Shown in pieces: positions 16,807 to 24,780 of a stretch of 64,000 nucleotides of DNA (positions are counted from its first letter, which is position 1; the number at the start of each line of letters is the position of its first letter). Below the pieces are notes generated by a model. That model was not told the DNA's origin, did not search any database, and saw nothing but the letters and a program-made list of their open reading frames with translations. The DNA comes from Polyangia bacterium (GTDB lineage: Bacteria; Myxococcota_A; Polyangia; Nannocystales; Nannocystaceae), in contig JAUIKS010000004.1 in NCBI GenBank assembly GCA_030430565.1, positions 1-64,000 on the forward strand. Direction: 5' to 3'. A program made the position numbers and the translations under genes.

Positions 16807-17571
16807 GTGTTGACCGTCGGAGTCGCGCTGTGCGTCCTGTTGATCGTGCTCGCCGTCGGGGTCGAGCTCGTCGGTCGCCGACTCGAGCTCGGCCGCTTCG
16901 AGCGGTTGACCAACCTGGGGCTCGGAGGCCTGCGCGCGCTCTTCGAATTGCGGACACGCGGGATCCAGGCCTTCTTGTTCGGGGCCACGCGCGCGCTGTT
17001 CGCGAAGCTCTTCGGGGTCGCGCCGCTCGACGCGTGGAGCCCGGCGACTTGGCTGCTGTGCTTCGTGGGATACGACCTCCTGTTCTATTGGGCGCACCGA
17101 GCGTCCCATCGACCTGGGTGGCTGTGGGCGATCCACGCGGTGCACCACCAGTCGACGCGCTTCGAAGTCACGGTCGGCCTGCGCGCCTCGCTGCTCAACT
17201 CGGCCGCGCTCCTGCCGTTCTTCCTGCCGCTCGCGGCGTTCGGCGTGCCGACCGAGGTCTACGCGGGCGTCGCGATCACGCACTTCCTCGCGATGGCGTG
17301 GCTGCACACCGACGCGATCAAGCCCGCCCGCTGGGTCGACCTGGTCCTGAACACGCCGCCCCTGCACCACGTGCACCACAGCCGCGACGCGCGACAGCGG
17401 GACAAGAACTTCGGCGGCGTGCTGATCCTCTGGGACCGCCTGTTCGGTACCTACGCCGCGCGCGAGCGAGTGCTCGCCACGGGGGTGGACGGGCGCGCGC
17501 GGGCGCCCGGGATCATCGCCGCGCAGCTCCTGCCCGCGCTCGAGCTGTGGTCCCGTGCGCGTAGGCGATAG
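16807..17571 (+). CDS. Sterol desaturase / fatty acid hydroxylase family membrane protein
   Basis: This 254-residue membrane protein has the di-iron histidine clusters of the family: HRASH, HAVHHQS and HHVHHSRD, between hydrophobic helices (about 1-22, 75-95, 135-165). Such enzymes insert oxygen into, or desaturate, sterols, fatty acids or other lipids at the cytoplasmic membrane. The GTG at 16807 begins a strongly hydrophobic first helix. It is divergent from a LysR regulator and 196 bp from a convergent Rieske oxygenase gene. The pair is compatible with sterol or lipid tailoring, known in some Nannocystineae, but the substrate cannot be read from sequence. Confidence 0.9.
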   Translation: MLTVGVALCVLLIVLAVGVELVGRRLELGRFERLTNLGLGGLRALFELRTRGIQAFLFGATRALFAKLFGVAPLDAWSPATWLLCFVGYDLLFYWAHRASHRPGWLWAIHAVHHQSTRFEVTVGLRASLLNSAALLPFFLPLAAFGVPTEVYAGVAITHFLAMAWLHTDAIKPARWVDLVLNTPPLHHVHHSRDARQRDKNFGGVLILWDRLFGTYAARERVLATGVDGRARAPGIIAAQLLPALELWSRARRR

Positions 17572-17767
17572 CGGTCGCGGCGAGCGTACATGTTCTCGCG
17601 GCCCGGTCGAGTGACCTTCGCGTCGATGCGCGGTGCGTCGTCGCGTCTCGCAGCTCGTCTCGCGTCGGACTCGGAGCCCGGTCCTGAGATCATCCGGTGA
17701 ATGAGATATCGACTGATGCCGCCGCCGCTCGTGGGCGCCGCCCGGGGGCTCTACGTACGGCTCGGGG

Positions 17768-18844
17768 TCACTCACCGACCGCGATCGGCAGCCGCTTCGC
17801 CGGCGGCGCCTCGTCGTCGCGCCCGCGCTGCGCGGCCAGCCGCCGACGGTAGAGCTTGTACCACTGGAGGATGTTGGCGTCGGCGGGGACCGCCCTGCAC
17901 CCGCTCAGCGCGGGGTCAGGGCTTCGCCCGCAGGCGAGCGCCGAGCGACCCATCCGCATGTCGTCGGGCTGCACGAGCTTAAGCTCGGCCCAGACCATCA
18001 GCCACGCGGCGAGCTTGGCGAGCACCGGGAGTCGCATGTGGTAGCGAAACACCATCCAGGTGTTGTCATGGTCGATGGGGCAGATCGCGGCGAAGAGCGT
18101 GATCCGCGGGCTGAAGCGCCCGGCGATCACGCCGGGGAAGTGCACGTCGAGCTCCAGCGGGAAGCCGCTCGCGCCGTCGTAGGGCTGGCCGTCGTCTTTG
18201 CGGATCACGCCGCGGCTGCGGATCACGTCGCCCTCGCGCTCGACCTCGAAGGGATCGACGAGCGTGCCGACGCCGGGCATGACCCGGCGGTGCGCGAACG
18301 CGACGTGGTGGAAGTCGATGGCGCTCTCGAGCACGAGCGGGAGCGGGATGTCCCACTCGAGGGTGCCGGAGGAGGTGCGCGCGGGCTCGTCGGGGAAGCG
18401 CGGGAGCCAGGGCAGCGGGGGGTAGTCCTCGCGGGCGTCGCCCCACCACAGCCAGATCAGGCCGTGCTCCTCGCGGACGGTGTAGGTCGGGACCTTCATG
18501 CTCGCGGGCGCGCGCCAGTCCTTGCCCTGGCAGGGCACGAGCGTGCAGGCGCCGGCGGGGTTGAAGCGGAAGCCGTGGTAGGGGCACTCGAGCGCCCCCT
18601 CGACGACGCGACCGAGTCCGAGGTCGGCGCCGCGATGCGGGCAGCGAGCCTCCTGGATCACGATCGTCCCCGCGGCGTCGCGCCACAGCACGAGGCGACG
18701 TCCGAAGCGCGTCACGCTGACCGGGCGTCGCCGCACGGCCGCGCTCTCGTGCACGACGTACCAGGCGTCGCGGATGTACGGCGCCGCAGCGGGTCGCGCC
18801 GCGCCGGGGGCTGGGGAGGTAGACTCGGGCTCGTCTCGCACCAT
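17768..18844 (-). CDS. Rieske [2Fe-2S] non-heme iron oxygenase
   Basis: The 358-residue protein contains a complete Rieske cluster site, C68-x-H70 and C87-x2-H90 (CPHRG and CPYHG), and a mononuclear iron site of the form D176-x2-H179-x4-H184. This is the alpha-subunit layout of single-component terminal oxygenases acting on aromatic rings or sterols. The ATG at 18844 is preferred; a longer frame to 18934 would run across the divergent AraC start at 18921. An acidic, Pro/Ala-rich leader (residues 2-22) precedes the Rieske domain. No reductase or ferredoxin gene is adjacent, so electron donors must come from elsewhere. The AraC-type gene beside it is the likely regulator. Confidence 0.9.
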   Translation of the reverse strand: MVRDEPESTSPAPGAARPAAAPYIRDAWYVVHESAAVRRRPVSVTRFGRRLVLWRDAAGTIVIQEARCPHRGADLGLGRVVEGALECPYHGFRFNPAGACTLVPCQGKDWRAPASMKVPTYTVREEHGLIWLWWGDAREDYPPLPWLPRFPDEPARTSSGTLEWDIPLPLVLESAIDFHHVAFAHRRVMPGVGTLVDPFEVEREGDVIRSRGVIRKDDGQPYDGASGFPLELDVHFPGVIAGRFSPRITLFAAICPIDHDNTWMVFRYHMRLPVLAKLAAWLMVWAELKLVQPDDMRMGRSALACGRSPDPALSGCRAVPADANILQWYKLYRRRLAAQRGRDDEAPPAKRLPIAVGE

Positions 18845-18920
18845 GTTGCTCTCACTCTTCGAACAGGACGCCGCGTCGCGTGCATAAGAACTCTGGATCG
18901 TCCGCGCGGAGCCAGCACTG

Positions 18921-19997
18921 ATGCCGCGCGCCAAATCGACTGACGGCGGACGCCACCGCGGGCCCTCGGCCGGCGCGTCGTCAGCCGCCGGGCCGACGAT
19001 CTGGGCCCGGTTCCTGCGGCCGGTGATCGACTACGCGACAGGGCGTGGCTGCGCGCGCGCCGAGGCGCTGGCGGTCTGCGGGCTGGGCGAGGACGCGCTC
19101 GAGAGCCCCGACGCGCGCGTGGGCTTGGTGGCGGGCTACGAGCTGCTCGAGCTCGTCGCCGAGCGCTACGCGGCGTCGCCCGCCTTCGCGCTCGAGGTCG
19201 CGGCGACGTACACGGTCGAGGTCTACGGCGCGCTCGGCTTCTTGATGGCGACGAGCGCGAACGTGCGTGAGTCGTTCGAGCGCTTCGCGGCCTACCAGCG
19301 CCTGTGGAACGACGGCGAGCGGTTTACGCTCGAGCGCCGCGGCGATCGGCTGGCGATCAGTTACGAGCCCTTCGGCCCGCCCAGGCCGGCGCATCACCAC
19401 ATGGCGACGCTGGCCTTCGCGGACATCCTCGTCAACGGCGCGGTGATGATCGGCCGGCCGCTGCCCGCCGCGCGCGTCAGCTTCCGGGCGCCGGCGCCGA
19501 CAGACCCGGGGCCGTTCCACGCGCTGCTCGGCCCCGAGATCCGCTGGTCGTCCGCGCTCGACGAGCTCACGGCGGACGCGAGCGCGCTCGACTGGCCGAT
19601 GCCGGACGCGAACCCGTCGATGGCCGCGTTCTTCGACCGCTACAACCGTGAGCGGCTGGACAGCCTGCCGCGGCGCGCCGACGCGACGATCGTCGCGCGC
19701 GTGCGCGCGCAGGTCGAGCGCGAGCTGCATCGCGGGGTCCCCCAGCTCGAGGCGGTCGCGCGCGACGCAGGCCTCAGCCCGCGCACGCTGCAGCGGCGGC
19801 TCCGCGCGGAGGGGGTCACGCTGCATCAGCTCGTCGACACCGTCCGCCGCGTCCACGCCCACGCCTTCCTCGACCAGGGCATGGCGATCGCCGAGGTCGC
19901 GTACCTGCTCGGATACTCTGAGCCGTCCGCGTTTCACCGCGCGTTCAAGCGGTGGACGCAGACGACGCCCGAGCTCTACCGCGCGCGGGCGAGATGA
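18921..19997 (+). CDS. AraC-family transcriptional regulator (OruR/ArgR-like ligand domain)
   Basis: The 358-residue protein has an N-terminal ligand-binding domain of the type that precedes AraC helix-turn-helix domains (about 30-220; LEVAATYTVEVYGALGFLMATS is characteristic) and a C-terminal double HTH (about 250-355: VPQLEAVARDAGLSPRTLQR and IAEVAYLLGYSEPSAFHRAF). It is divergent from the Rieske oxygenase, 76 bp apart, so it probably controls that gene. The effector is unknown. The ATG at 18921 gives a basic Ser/Gly-rich leader of about 25 residues and may not be the true start. Confidence 0.88.
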   Translation: MPRAKSTDGGRHRGPSAGASSAAGPTIWARFLRPVIDYATGRGCARAEALAVCGLGEDALESPDARVGLVAGYELLELVAERYAASPAFALEVAATYTVEVYGALGFLMATSANVRESFERFAAYQRLWNDGERFTLERRGDRLAISYEPFGPPRPAHHHMATLAFADILVNGAVMIGRPLPAARVSFRAPAPTDPGPFHALLGPEIRWSSALDELTADASALDWPMPDANPSMAAFFDRYNRERLDSLPRRADATIVARVRAQVERELHRGVPQLEAVARDAGLSPRTLQRRLRAEGVTLHQLVDTVRRVHAHAFLDQGMAIAEVAYLLGYSEPSAFHRAFKRWTQTTPELYRARAR

Positions 19998-20008
19998 CGG
20001 AGTCGGGG

Positions 20009-20053
20009 ATGAAATTCACGCGACGCGCGACGCTGCTGGGGGTCCTGAGGTGA
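20009..20053 (+). pseudogene. 14-codon ORF resembling the start of a Tat-exported protein
   Basis: An ATG with a good Shine-Dalgarno (GGAG) opens the peptide MKFTRRATLLGVLR and then stops at TGA. The twin arginine followed by a hydrophobic stretch (RRATLLGVL) looks like the first half of a Tat signal peptide cut off early. It lies just after the AraC gene and before a convergent oxidoreductase gene. It may be the stump of a deleted gene. A chance ORF is also possible. Confidence 0.3.
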
Positions 20054-20114
20054 CGCTTGTACGTTCAGGTCGCTAGCCAGCGCGAGTCGACACGCGGACT
20101 TTCGCCACGGCCCG

Positions 20115-21668
20115 CTAGCGACCGCGCGTGATCGCGCCCGCGGCCTGGTAGCCCGGCGCGCAGGTCAGGCCGCCGCCCGGGTGCGTGCCGCCGCCGCAGA
20201 GCACGAGGCCCGGGAGCGGCGTCCGGTAGCGGGTGCAGCCCGGGGCTGGCCGTACGAGCAGCTGGTCGAGGGCGTGCTCGCCGTGGTGCAGGTGCCCGCC
20301 GGTGAGGCCGTACTCGCGCTCGAGCTCGTCGGGCGAGCGCACGAGCTGACCGACCACGGCGGCGCGAAGATCGGTGATGTGGGGCTCGAGCACGTCCAGC
20401 ACGCGCTCGCCGAGCGCGGCCTCGGCCGCGTCGCTCCAGCCCCGCTCGAGCGAGCGGGGCGCGTGGTAGACGAGGACCGAGACCACGCTGTGGCCGCGCG
20501 GCGCGAGGTTGGGGCGCGCGACGGTCGGCACGTGGATGTCGAGGATCGGCGTCTCGGACATCCGGCGGTACTTCACGGCGTCGAAGGCCCGCTCGAGGTC
20601 GAGCAGGTGGCCGCCGGTGCGCGCGTAGGCGATGTCCTCGTCCGGACCGTTGGTGAAGCGCGCGGGTCGATCGAGCGCGAGCAGGACCTGCGCGACCGTC
20701 CCGCGGGCGCGGTAGTTGAGGACCGCGCGCTCGAGCGTCCGCGGGAGCGAGCCCAGCGGCGCGAGCGACAGCAAGGTGGTCTTGGGGTCACACGAGCTGG
20801 CGACGACGGGGGCGCGCAGCGTCTCGCCGCTGTCGAGCGCCACGCCCTCGACGCGGCCGGCGTCGTCGAGCAGGAGCCGCGTGACGCGGCACCGCGTGCG
20901 GATCTGGGCGCCGGCGGCCCGGGCGGCCTTCTCGAGCGCGAGGATCAGCGCCGGGCCGCCGCCCGCGATCTCGAGGCCCGCGGTCGCCTCCCACAGCAGC
21001 AGGTTGGCGTTGGTCCCCGGCGAGCGCGGGCCGGCGTAGGTGCTGGCGACCGCCGGCAGCGCGAGCGCGGCCTTGAGCGCGTCGTGTTCGAAGCGCTCGT
21101 CGAGGAAGTCGCCCACGCACATGGGGGCGAGGCGGGTCAGCTCGAACATGTCGTCGACCCCGAGCGCGCGCAGCTTGACCGCGAGCCGGGCGAGCGCGAC
21201 CAGGTCGCCGGCGGCGGTGTCGACGAGGTCCATCGGCGGCTGGTCGAAGAAGCCGGTCAGCGCCGGGCGCAGGCGCTCGAGGAACGCGCGGTACTCGAGG
21301 TAGGCGGCCCCGTCGCGCTCGCTGTGCGCGGCGATCGACGCGGCGGCGCGGCGCGCGTCGCCGGCGATCATCACCGCCGGGCCGTCGCCGTCGCCGAGCG
21401 CGAGCAGGTCGGGGCGCGAGGGCCGAATCCGCAGCCCGTGGTGGGCCAGCGAGAGACTGTCGATGAGGCCAGGTCGCACGCGGCTCGTGTCGTGCAGCAC
21501 GCCGGCGGCGCGGTAGCCCGGGTGGAACTCGAAGGCGCCGGCGAGCCCGCCGATCGTGGCGCGGGCCTCGAGCACGAGCACGGCGAGGCCGGCGCGGGCC
21601 AGGGTCGCGGCGCAGGTGAGGCCGTTGTGCCCGGCGCCGATTACGATCACGTCGGGGGTCGCGTTCAT
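20115..21668 (-). CDS. FAD-dependent oxidoreductase, phytoene desaturase/PYROXD2-like (copy 2)
   Basis: The 517-residue protein begins with the dinucleotide-binding motif VIVIGAGHNGLTCAATLARAG and E at the strand end (LVLEAR), followed by GGLAG. It ends with the FAD contact LVLCGGGTHPGGGLTCAPGYQAA. It belongs to the CrtI/PYROXD2 family of flavoprotein desaturases and isomerases. It starts one base after the stop of the upstream paralogue (21670-23337), so the two are co-transcribed and perhaps translationally coupled. The paralogues share the N- and C-terminal motifs but diverge in the middle, which suggests different substrates or a heteromeric enzyme. Carotenoid genes are not nearby. Confidence 0.88.
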   Translation of the reverse strand: MNATPDVIVIGAGHNGLTCAATLARAGLAVLVLEARATIGGLAGAFEFHPGYRAAGVLHDTSRVRPGLIDSLSLAHHGLRIRPSRPDLLALGDGDGPAVMIAGDARRAAASIAAHSERDGAAYLEYRAFLERLRPALTGFFDQPPMDLVDTAAGDLVALARLAVKLRALGVDDMFELTRLAPMCVGDFLDERFEHDALKAALALPAVASTYAGPRSPGTNANLLLWEATAGLEIAGGGPALILALEKAARAAGAQIRTRCRVTRLLLDDAGRVEGVALDSGETLRAPVVASSCDPKTTLLSLAPLGSLPRTLERAVLNYRARGTVAQVLLALDRPARFTNGPDEDIAYARTGGHLLDLERAFDAVKYRRMSETPILDIHVPTVARPNLAPRGHSVVSVLVYHAPRSLERGWSDAAEAALGERVLDVLEPHITDLRAAVVGQLVRSPDELEREYGLTGGHLHHGEHALDQLLVRPAPGCTRYRTPLPGLVLCGGGTHPGGGLTCAPGYQAAGAITRGR

Positions 21669-21669
21669 G

Positions 21670-23337
21670 TCACAGGCCTCCTGCTCGCAGCATGGTCTTG
21701 GCGGCGAGCTCGCCCGGCGAGCCCATGATCCCGCCGCCCGGGTGGGTGCCCGAGGCGCACATCCAGAGGTTGCTGATCGGCGTCTGATAGCGCGACCAGC
21801 CGGCGGCCGGGCGCAGGAACAGCAGCTGCTCGACGCTGAGCTCGCCGTGGAAGATGTTGCCCTCGCTGAGCCCGAACTCCTGCTCGAGGTCCCAGGGCGT
21901 CAGGACCTGGCGGTGCAGGATCGAGTCCTTGAGGGTGGGGCAGTACTCGGCGAGCGTGTCGACCACCGCGTCGCCGAAGGCCTCACGGCGCTCGGGCCAG
22001 TGGGAGGCGCCCTCCTTGATATCGTAGGGGGCGTACTGCACGAAGCAGGACATCACGTGCTTGCCGGGCGGCGCGACCGAGGGGTCGACGAGCGAGGGGA
22101 ACACCACGTTGATGAACGGGCGCTCCGAGAAGTCGCCGTACTTGGCCTGGTCGTACGCGCGCTCGAGGTAGTCGATGCCCGGCGCGATCGCGATGTCGCC
22201 CTGGACGTGCGGGCCCTGGCCCGGGCGACAGGCGAAGTCGGGGAAGCGGTCGAGCGCGAGGTTGACCTTGCCCGAGCTGCCGCGCAGCTTGTAGCGCTTG
22301 ATCTGGCCGACGAACTCGGGGTCGAGGTGGCGCTCGCCGACCAGCCCGAGGAAGGTGCGCCGCGGGTCGACGGCCGAGACGATCGCCTTCGCGCGGATGA
22401 CGTCGCCGTTTTGCAGGACCACGCCCGTCGCCGCGCCGCTCGCGTCGAGCTCGACCTGCTCGACGCCGGCGTCGACCCGGATCTCGGCGCCGAAGGACCG
22501 GGCCGCGCGCGCGCAGGCGAGGCTGATCATGCCGGTGCCGCCCTTGGCGAAGCCCCAGGCCCGGAACGCCCCGTCGATCTCGCCGAAGTAGTGGTGGAGC
22601 AGCACGTAGGCCGTGCCGGGCGAGCGCACGCCGAGGAAGGTGCCGATGATCCCGCTGACGGACATGGGCGCCTTGAGCACGTCGCTCTCGAACCACTGGT
22701 CCAAGAAGTCCGCCGCGCTCATCGTCAGCAGCTTGAGGTTCTGATAGCGGGTCTCTCGCTTCGAGCGCTGCATCGCCGCGCCCAGGCGCAGGAGCCCCGC
22801 GAGCTCGCGCGGGCGAAACGAGCTCGGGTCGGGCGCGGGGCGGTCGATGATGTTCTTGGCGAAGCGGCACAGCCGCGTCATCTCGAGGCTGAACTCGCGC
22901 AGGCGGTCGGCGTCTTTGCGGCTGAAGCGGGCGACCTCGCGGTAGGTGCGGTGACCGTCGGCCCAGCGCGCGAGCGAGTCGCCGTTGGGCAGCGGCGTGA
23001 ACGCGCAGTCGAGCGGGATGATCTCGAGGCCGTGCTTGGGCAGCTCGAGGTCGCGGATGATGTGCGGGCGCAGCAGGCTGACGACGTAGGAGCAGACCGA
23101 GTAGACGAAGCCCGGGTAGACCTCCTCGCTGACGGCGGCGCCGCCGAGCACGTGGCGCTTCTCGAGCACGAGCACCTTTCGGCCGGCGCGCGCGAGGTAG
23201 GCCGCGCAGATCAGGCCGTTGTGGCCGCCGCCGATGATGATCGCGTCGTATTGCGACTTCGACGGCCGGCCCGACTCGGCCGGGTAGTCCGGGTGCTTCG
23301 GGTTGGCGAAGCTGATCGGGAGTGTGTTCGACCCCAT
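21670..23337 (-). CDS. FAD-dependent oxidoreductase, phytoene desaturase/PYROXD2-like (copy 1)
   Basis: The 555-residue protein has the FAD fold motif AIIIGGGHNGLICAAYLARAG, LVLEKR and GGAAVSEE near the N-terminus, and WMCASGTHPGGGIMGSPGELAA near the C-terminus. Related proteins use FAD to desaturate, isomerise or oxidise hydrophobic or amine substrates. It is the middle gene of a three-gene minus-strand operon: 33 bp after the GcvT-like gene and one base before its paralogue. The pairing with a folate-type aminomethyltransferase-like protein suggests amine or C1 chemistry rather than carotenoid synthesis, but that is inference. Confidence 0.9.
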   Translation of the reverse strand: MGSNTLPISFANPKHPDYPAESGRPSKSQYDAIIIGGGHNGLICAAYLARAGRKVLVLEKRHVLGGAAVSEEVYPGFVYSVCSYVVSLLRPHIIRDLELPKHGLEIIPLDCAFTPLPNGDSLARWADGHRTYREVARFSRKDADRLREFSLEMTRLCRFAKNIIDRPAPDPSSFRPRELAGLLRLGAAMQRSKRETRYQNLKLLTMSAADFLDQWFESDVLKAPMSVSGIIGTFLGVRSPGTAYVLLHHYFGEIDGAFRAWGFAKGGTGMISLACARAARSFGAEIRVDAGVEQVELDASGAATGVVLQNGDVIRAKAIVSAVDPRRTFLGLVGERHLDPEFVGQIKRYKLRGSSGKVNLALDRFPDFACRPGQGPHVQGDIAIAPGIDYLERAYDQAKYGDFSERPFINVVFPSLVDPSVAPPGKHVMSCFVQYAPYDIKEGASHWPERREAFGDAVVDTLAEYCPTLKDSILHRQVLTPWDLEQEFGLSEGNIFHGELSVEQLLFLRPAAGWSRYQTPISNLWMCASGTHPGGGIMGSPGELAAKTMLRAGGL

Positions 23338-23370
23338 CGTGACTCTCGCGTGTGTGGTGGTGCTAGCTCG

Positions 23371-24588
23371 CTAGGCCCGCTTACGCGCGGGGTTGAAGAA
23401 CGGGGTCTTGACGACCGTCGCCGGGATCCGGTGGCGGTGGTACTCGACGGTGATCTCGACGAACAGGCGCTGACCCTCGGCGGCGTGGCGGGCCTCGAGG
23501 GTGGCGAGCGCGAGGTACTGCTTGAGCAGCGGAGACCAGGCGGTGGAGGTCGCGTAGCCGACCTGGCGCTGGCGCGGCCCGAGGTAGATGGGCACGCCCG
23601 CGCGGTTGACCCCCGAGGGCACCTGCGGCGGCAGGCCGTAGCGCGCGTGGACCTCCTCGTAAGCGTCCCAGTCGTAGACGAGCCCCATGGTCGCCCAGGC
23701 CGAGCCGCGCTCGCGCTCGCGGCGGAGCGCGGCCTGCCCGATGAAGGGGGCGCGGTCCTCGAGGTTGACGGTCCAGCCGAGGTTGAGCTCGTAGGGCGTC
23801 GACTTGCGGCCCTCGATCAGGCAGTGGTGGGCGCTGAAGTAGTCGACGCCGTTCATGATGAAGCCGGCCTCGACGCGAGTGAGGTCCAGCGCGTCGAGCC
23901 CGGCGGGCCAGATCCCGTGGGGGCGGCCGGCCTCGAACAGCGCGTCCCACAGCTCGAGGGCGTGCGCGCGGTCGATCCACAGCTCGTAGCCCAGGTCGCC
24001 GGTGTAGCCGGTGCGCGTGACGATCAGCTCACGTTGCCCCTCGCCGCCGCGCAGCGTGCCGCGGGCGAGGCGGAAGAACTTCAGCGTGTCGAGCCGGCGG
24101 TCGACCGGGTCGATCGCGCCGACCAGGATGTCGCGGGCGCGCGGGCCCTGCAGCGCGACGGCGGCGATCTGGTCGGTGACGTCGGCGATCGTGACATCGA
24201 GGCCGCGCGCGTTCTCGACGAGCCAGAAGTAGGTCGGCTCGGCCGCGGTCACGCGGTAGCGGTTCTTGCCGAGCTTCCACACGGTGCCGTCGTCCATGAC
24301 GCGGCCGGCGTCGTCGCACCAGCAGCAGTAGGTCACCTGACGGGTCTTGAGCTTGGCGACGTTCTTCGCCATCACCCGGTTCAGCAGCGTGAGCGCGTCC
24401 GCGCCGCGCACGTCGTACTTGTACAGCGGCGTGACGTCGATGAGCCCGGCGGCGTGCCGGAACGCGTAGTACTCGCGCTCGTGGCAGGTGTCGTAGGATT
24501 TAACCGCGTGGTACCCGGCCCACTCTTTCCAGAACAGGCTCGAGCACAGGGCGGAGGTTCGCGGGTGAAACGGGGAGGGTACCGGCAT
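23371..24588 (-). CDS. GcvT-like aminomethyltransferase family protein
   Basis: The 405-residue protein resembles the T protein of the glycine cleavage system and related folate-dependent demethylases. Recognisable stretches are RHAAGLIDVTPLYKYDVRG (N-terminal domain), VALQGPRARDIL, RTGYTGDLGYELW and AGLDALDLTRVEAGF (folate-binding domain). No gcvH, gcvP or lpd gene is present here, so this is probably not the housekeeping T protein. It leads an operon with two FAD oxidoreductases, an arrangement recalling demethylase/dehydrogenase systems such as those for sarcosine or dimethylglycine. The substrate is unknown. I looked upstream for a glycine riboswitch and saw none. Confidence 0.88.
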   Translation of the reverse strand: MPVPSPFHPRTSALCSSLFWKEWAGYHAVKSYDTCHEREYYAFRHAAGLIDVTPLYKYDVRGADALTLLNRVMAKNVAKLKTRQVTYCCWCDDAGRVMDDGTVWKLGKNRYRVTAAEPTYFWLVENARGLDVTIADVTDQIAAVALQGPRARDILVGAIDPVDRRLDTLKFFRLARGTLRGGEGQRELIVTRTGYTGDLGYELWIDRAHALELWDALFEAGRPHGIWPAGLDALDLTRVEAGFIMNGVDYFSAHHCLIEGRKSTPYELNLGWTVNLEDRAPFIGQAALRRERERGSAWATMGLVYDWDAYEEVHARYGLPPQVPSGVNRAGVPIYLGPRQRQVGYATSTAWSPLLKQYLALATLEARHAAEGQRLFVEITVEYHRHRIPATVVKTPFFNPARKRA

Positions 24589-24721
24589 TGCGAAGCGGGC
24601 GGTGCGGGGGCGGAAACATACCCCAGCGCGAGTCCGCGCAGCAACGCAGGCGTCCGCAAACTTGGCGCTTGCACGCGGGGCGCGGCGCTTCGCGCCCGCG
24701 ATGGGCCTACCCTCGCCGAAG

Positions 24722-24750
24722 GCGCTCTCGGGGCGCAGCGCCCCGGGAGC
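24722..24750 (-). terminator. Strong hairpin downstream of the serine hydrolase gene
   Basis: A 13-bp stem (CGCTC...GGGGCG against CGCCCC...GAGCG, one G-T pair) closes on a 3-nt CAG loop. It lies 31 bp past the serine hydrolase stop on the minus strand and before the GcvT operon. No T-tract follows, so termination efficiency is uncertain. Confidence 0.6.
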
Positions 24751-24780
24751 GAGCGCGCGGCGTAGCGGCGCCGGGGCTAT

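Noticed and set aside
21556..24765. 1069-residue plus-strand ORF across the FAD/GcvT operon
   Set aside because: It spans three genes with clear family motifs on the minus strand; no motif of its own.
24589..24780. Possible glycine riboswitch before the GcvT-like gene
   Set aside because: I looked for paired aptamer structure and conserved purine motifs and saw only a terminator-like hairpin of the upstream gene.
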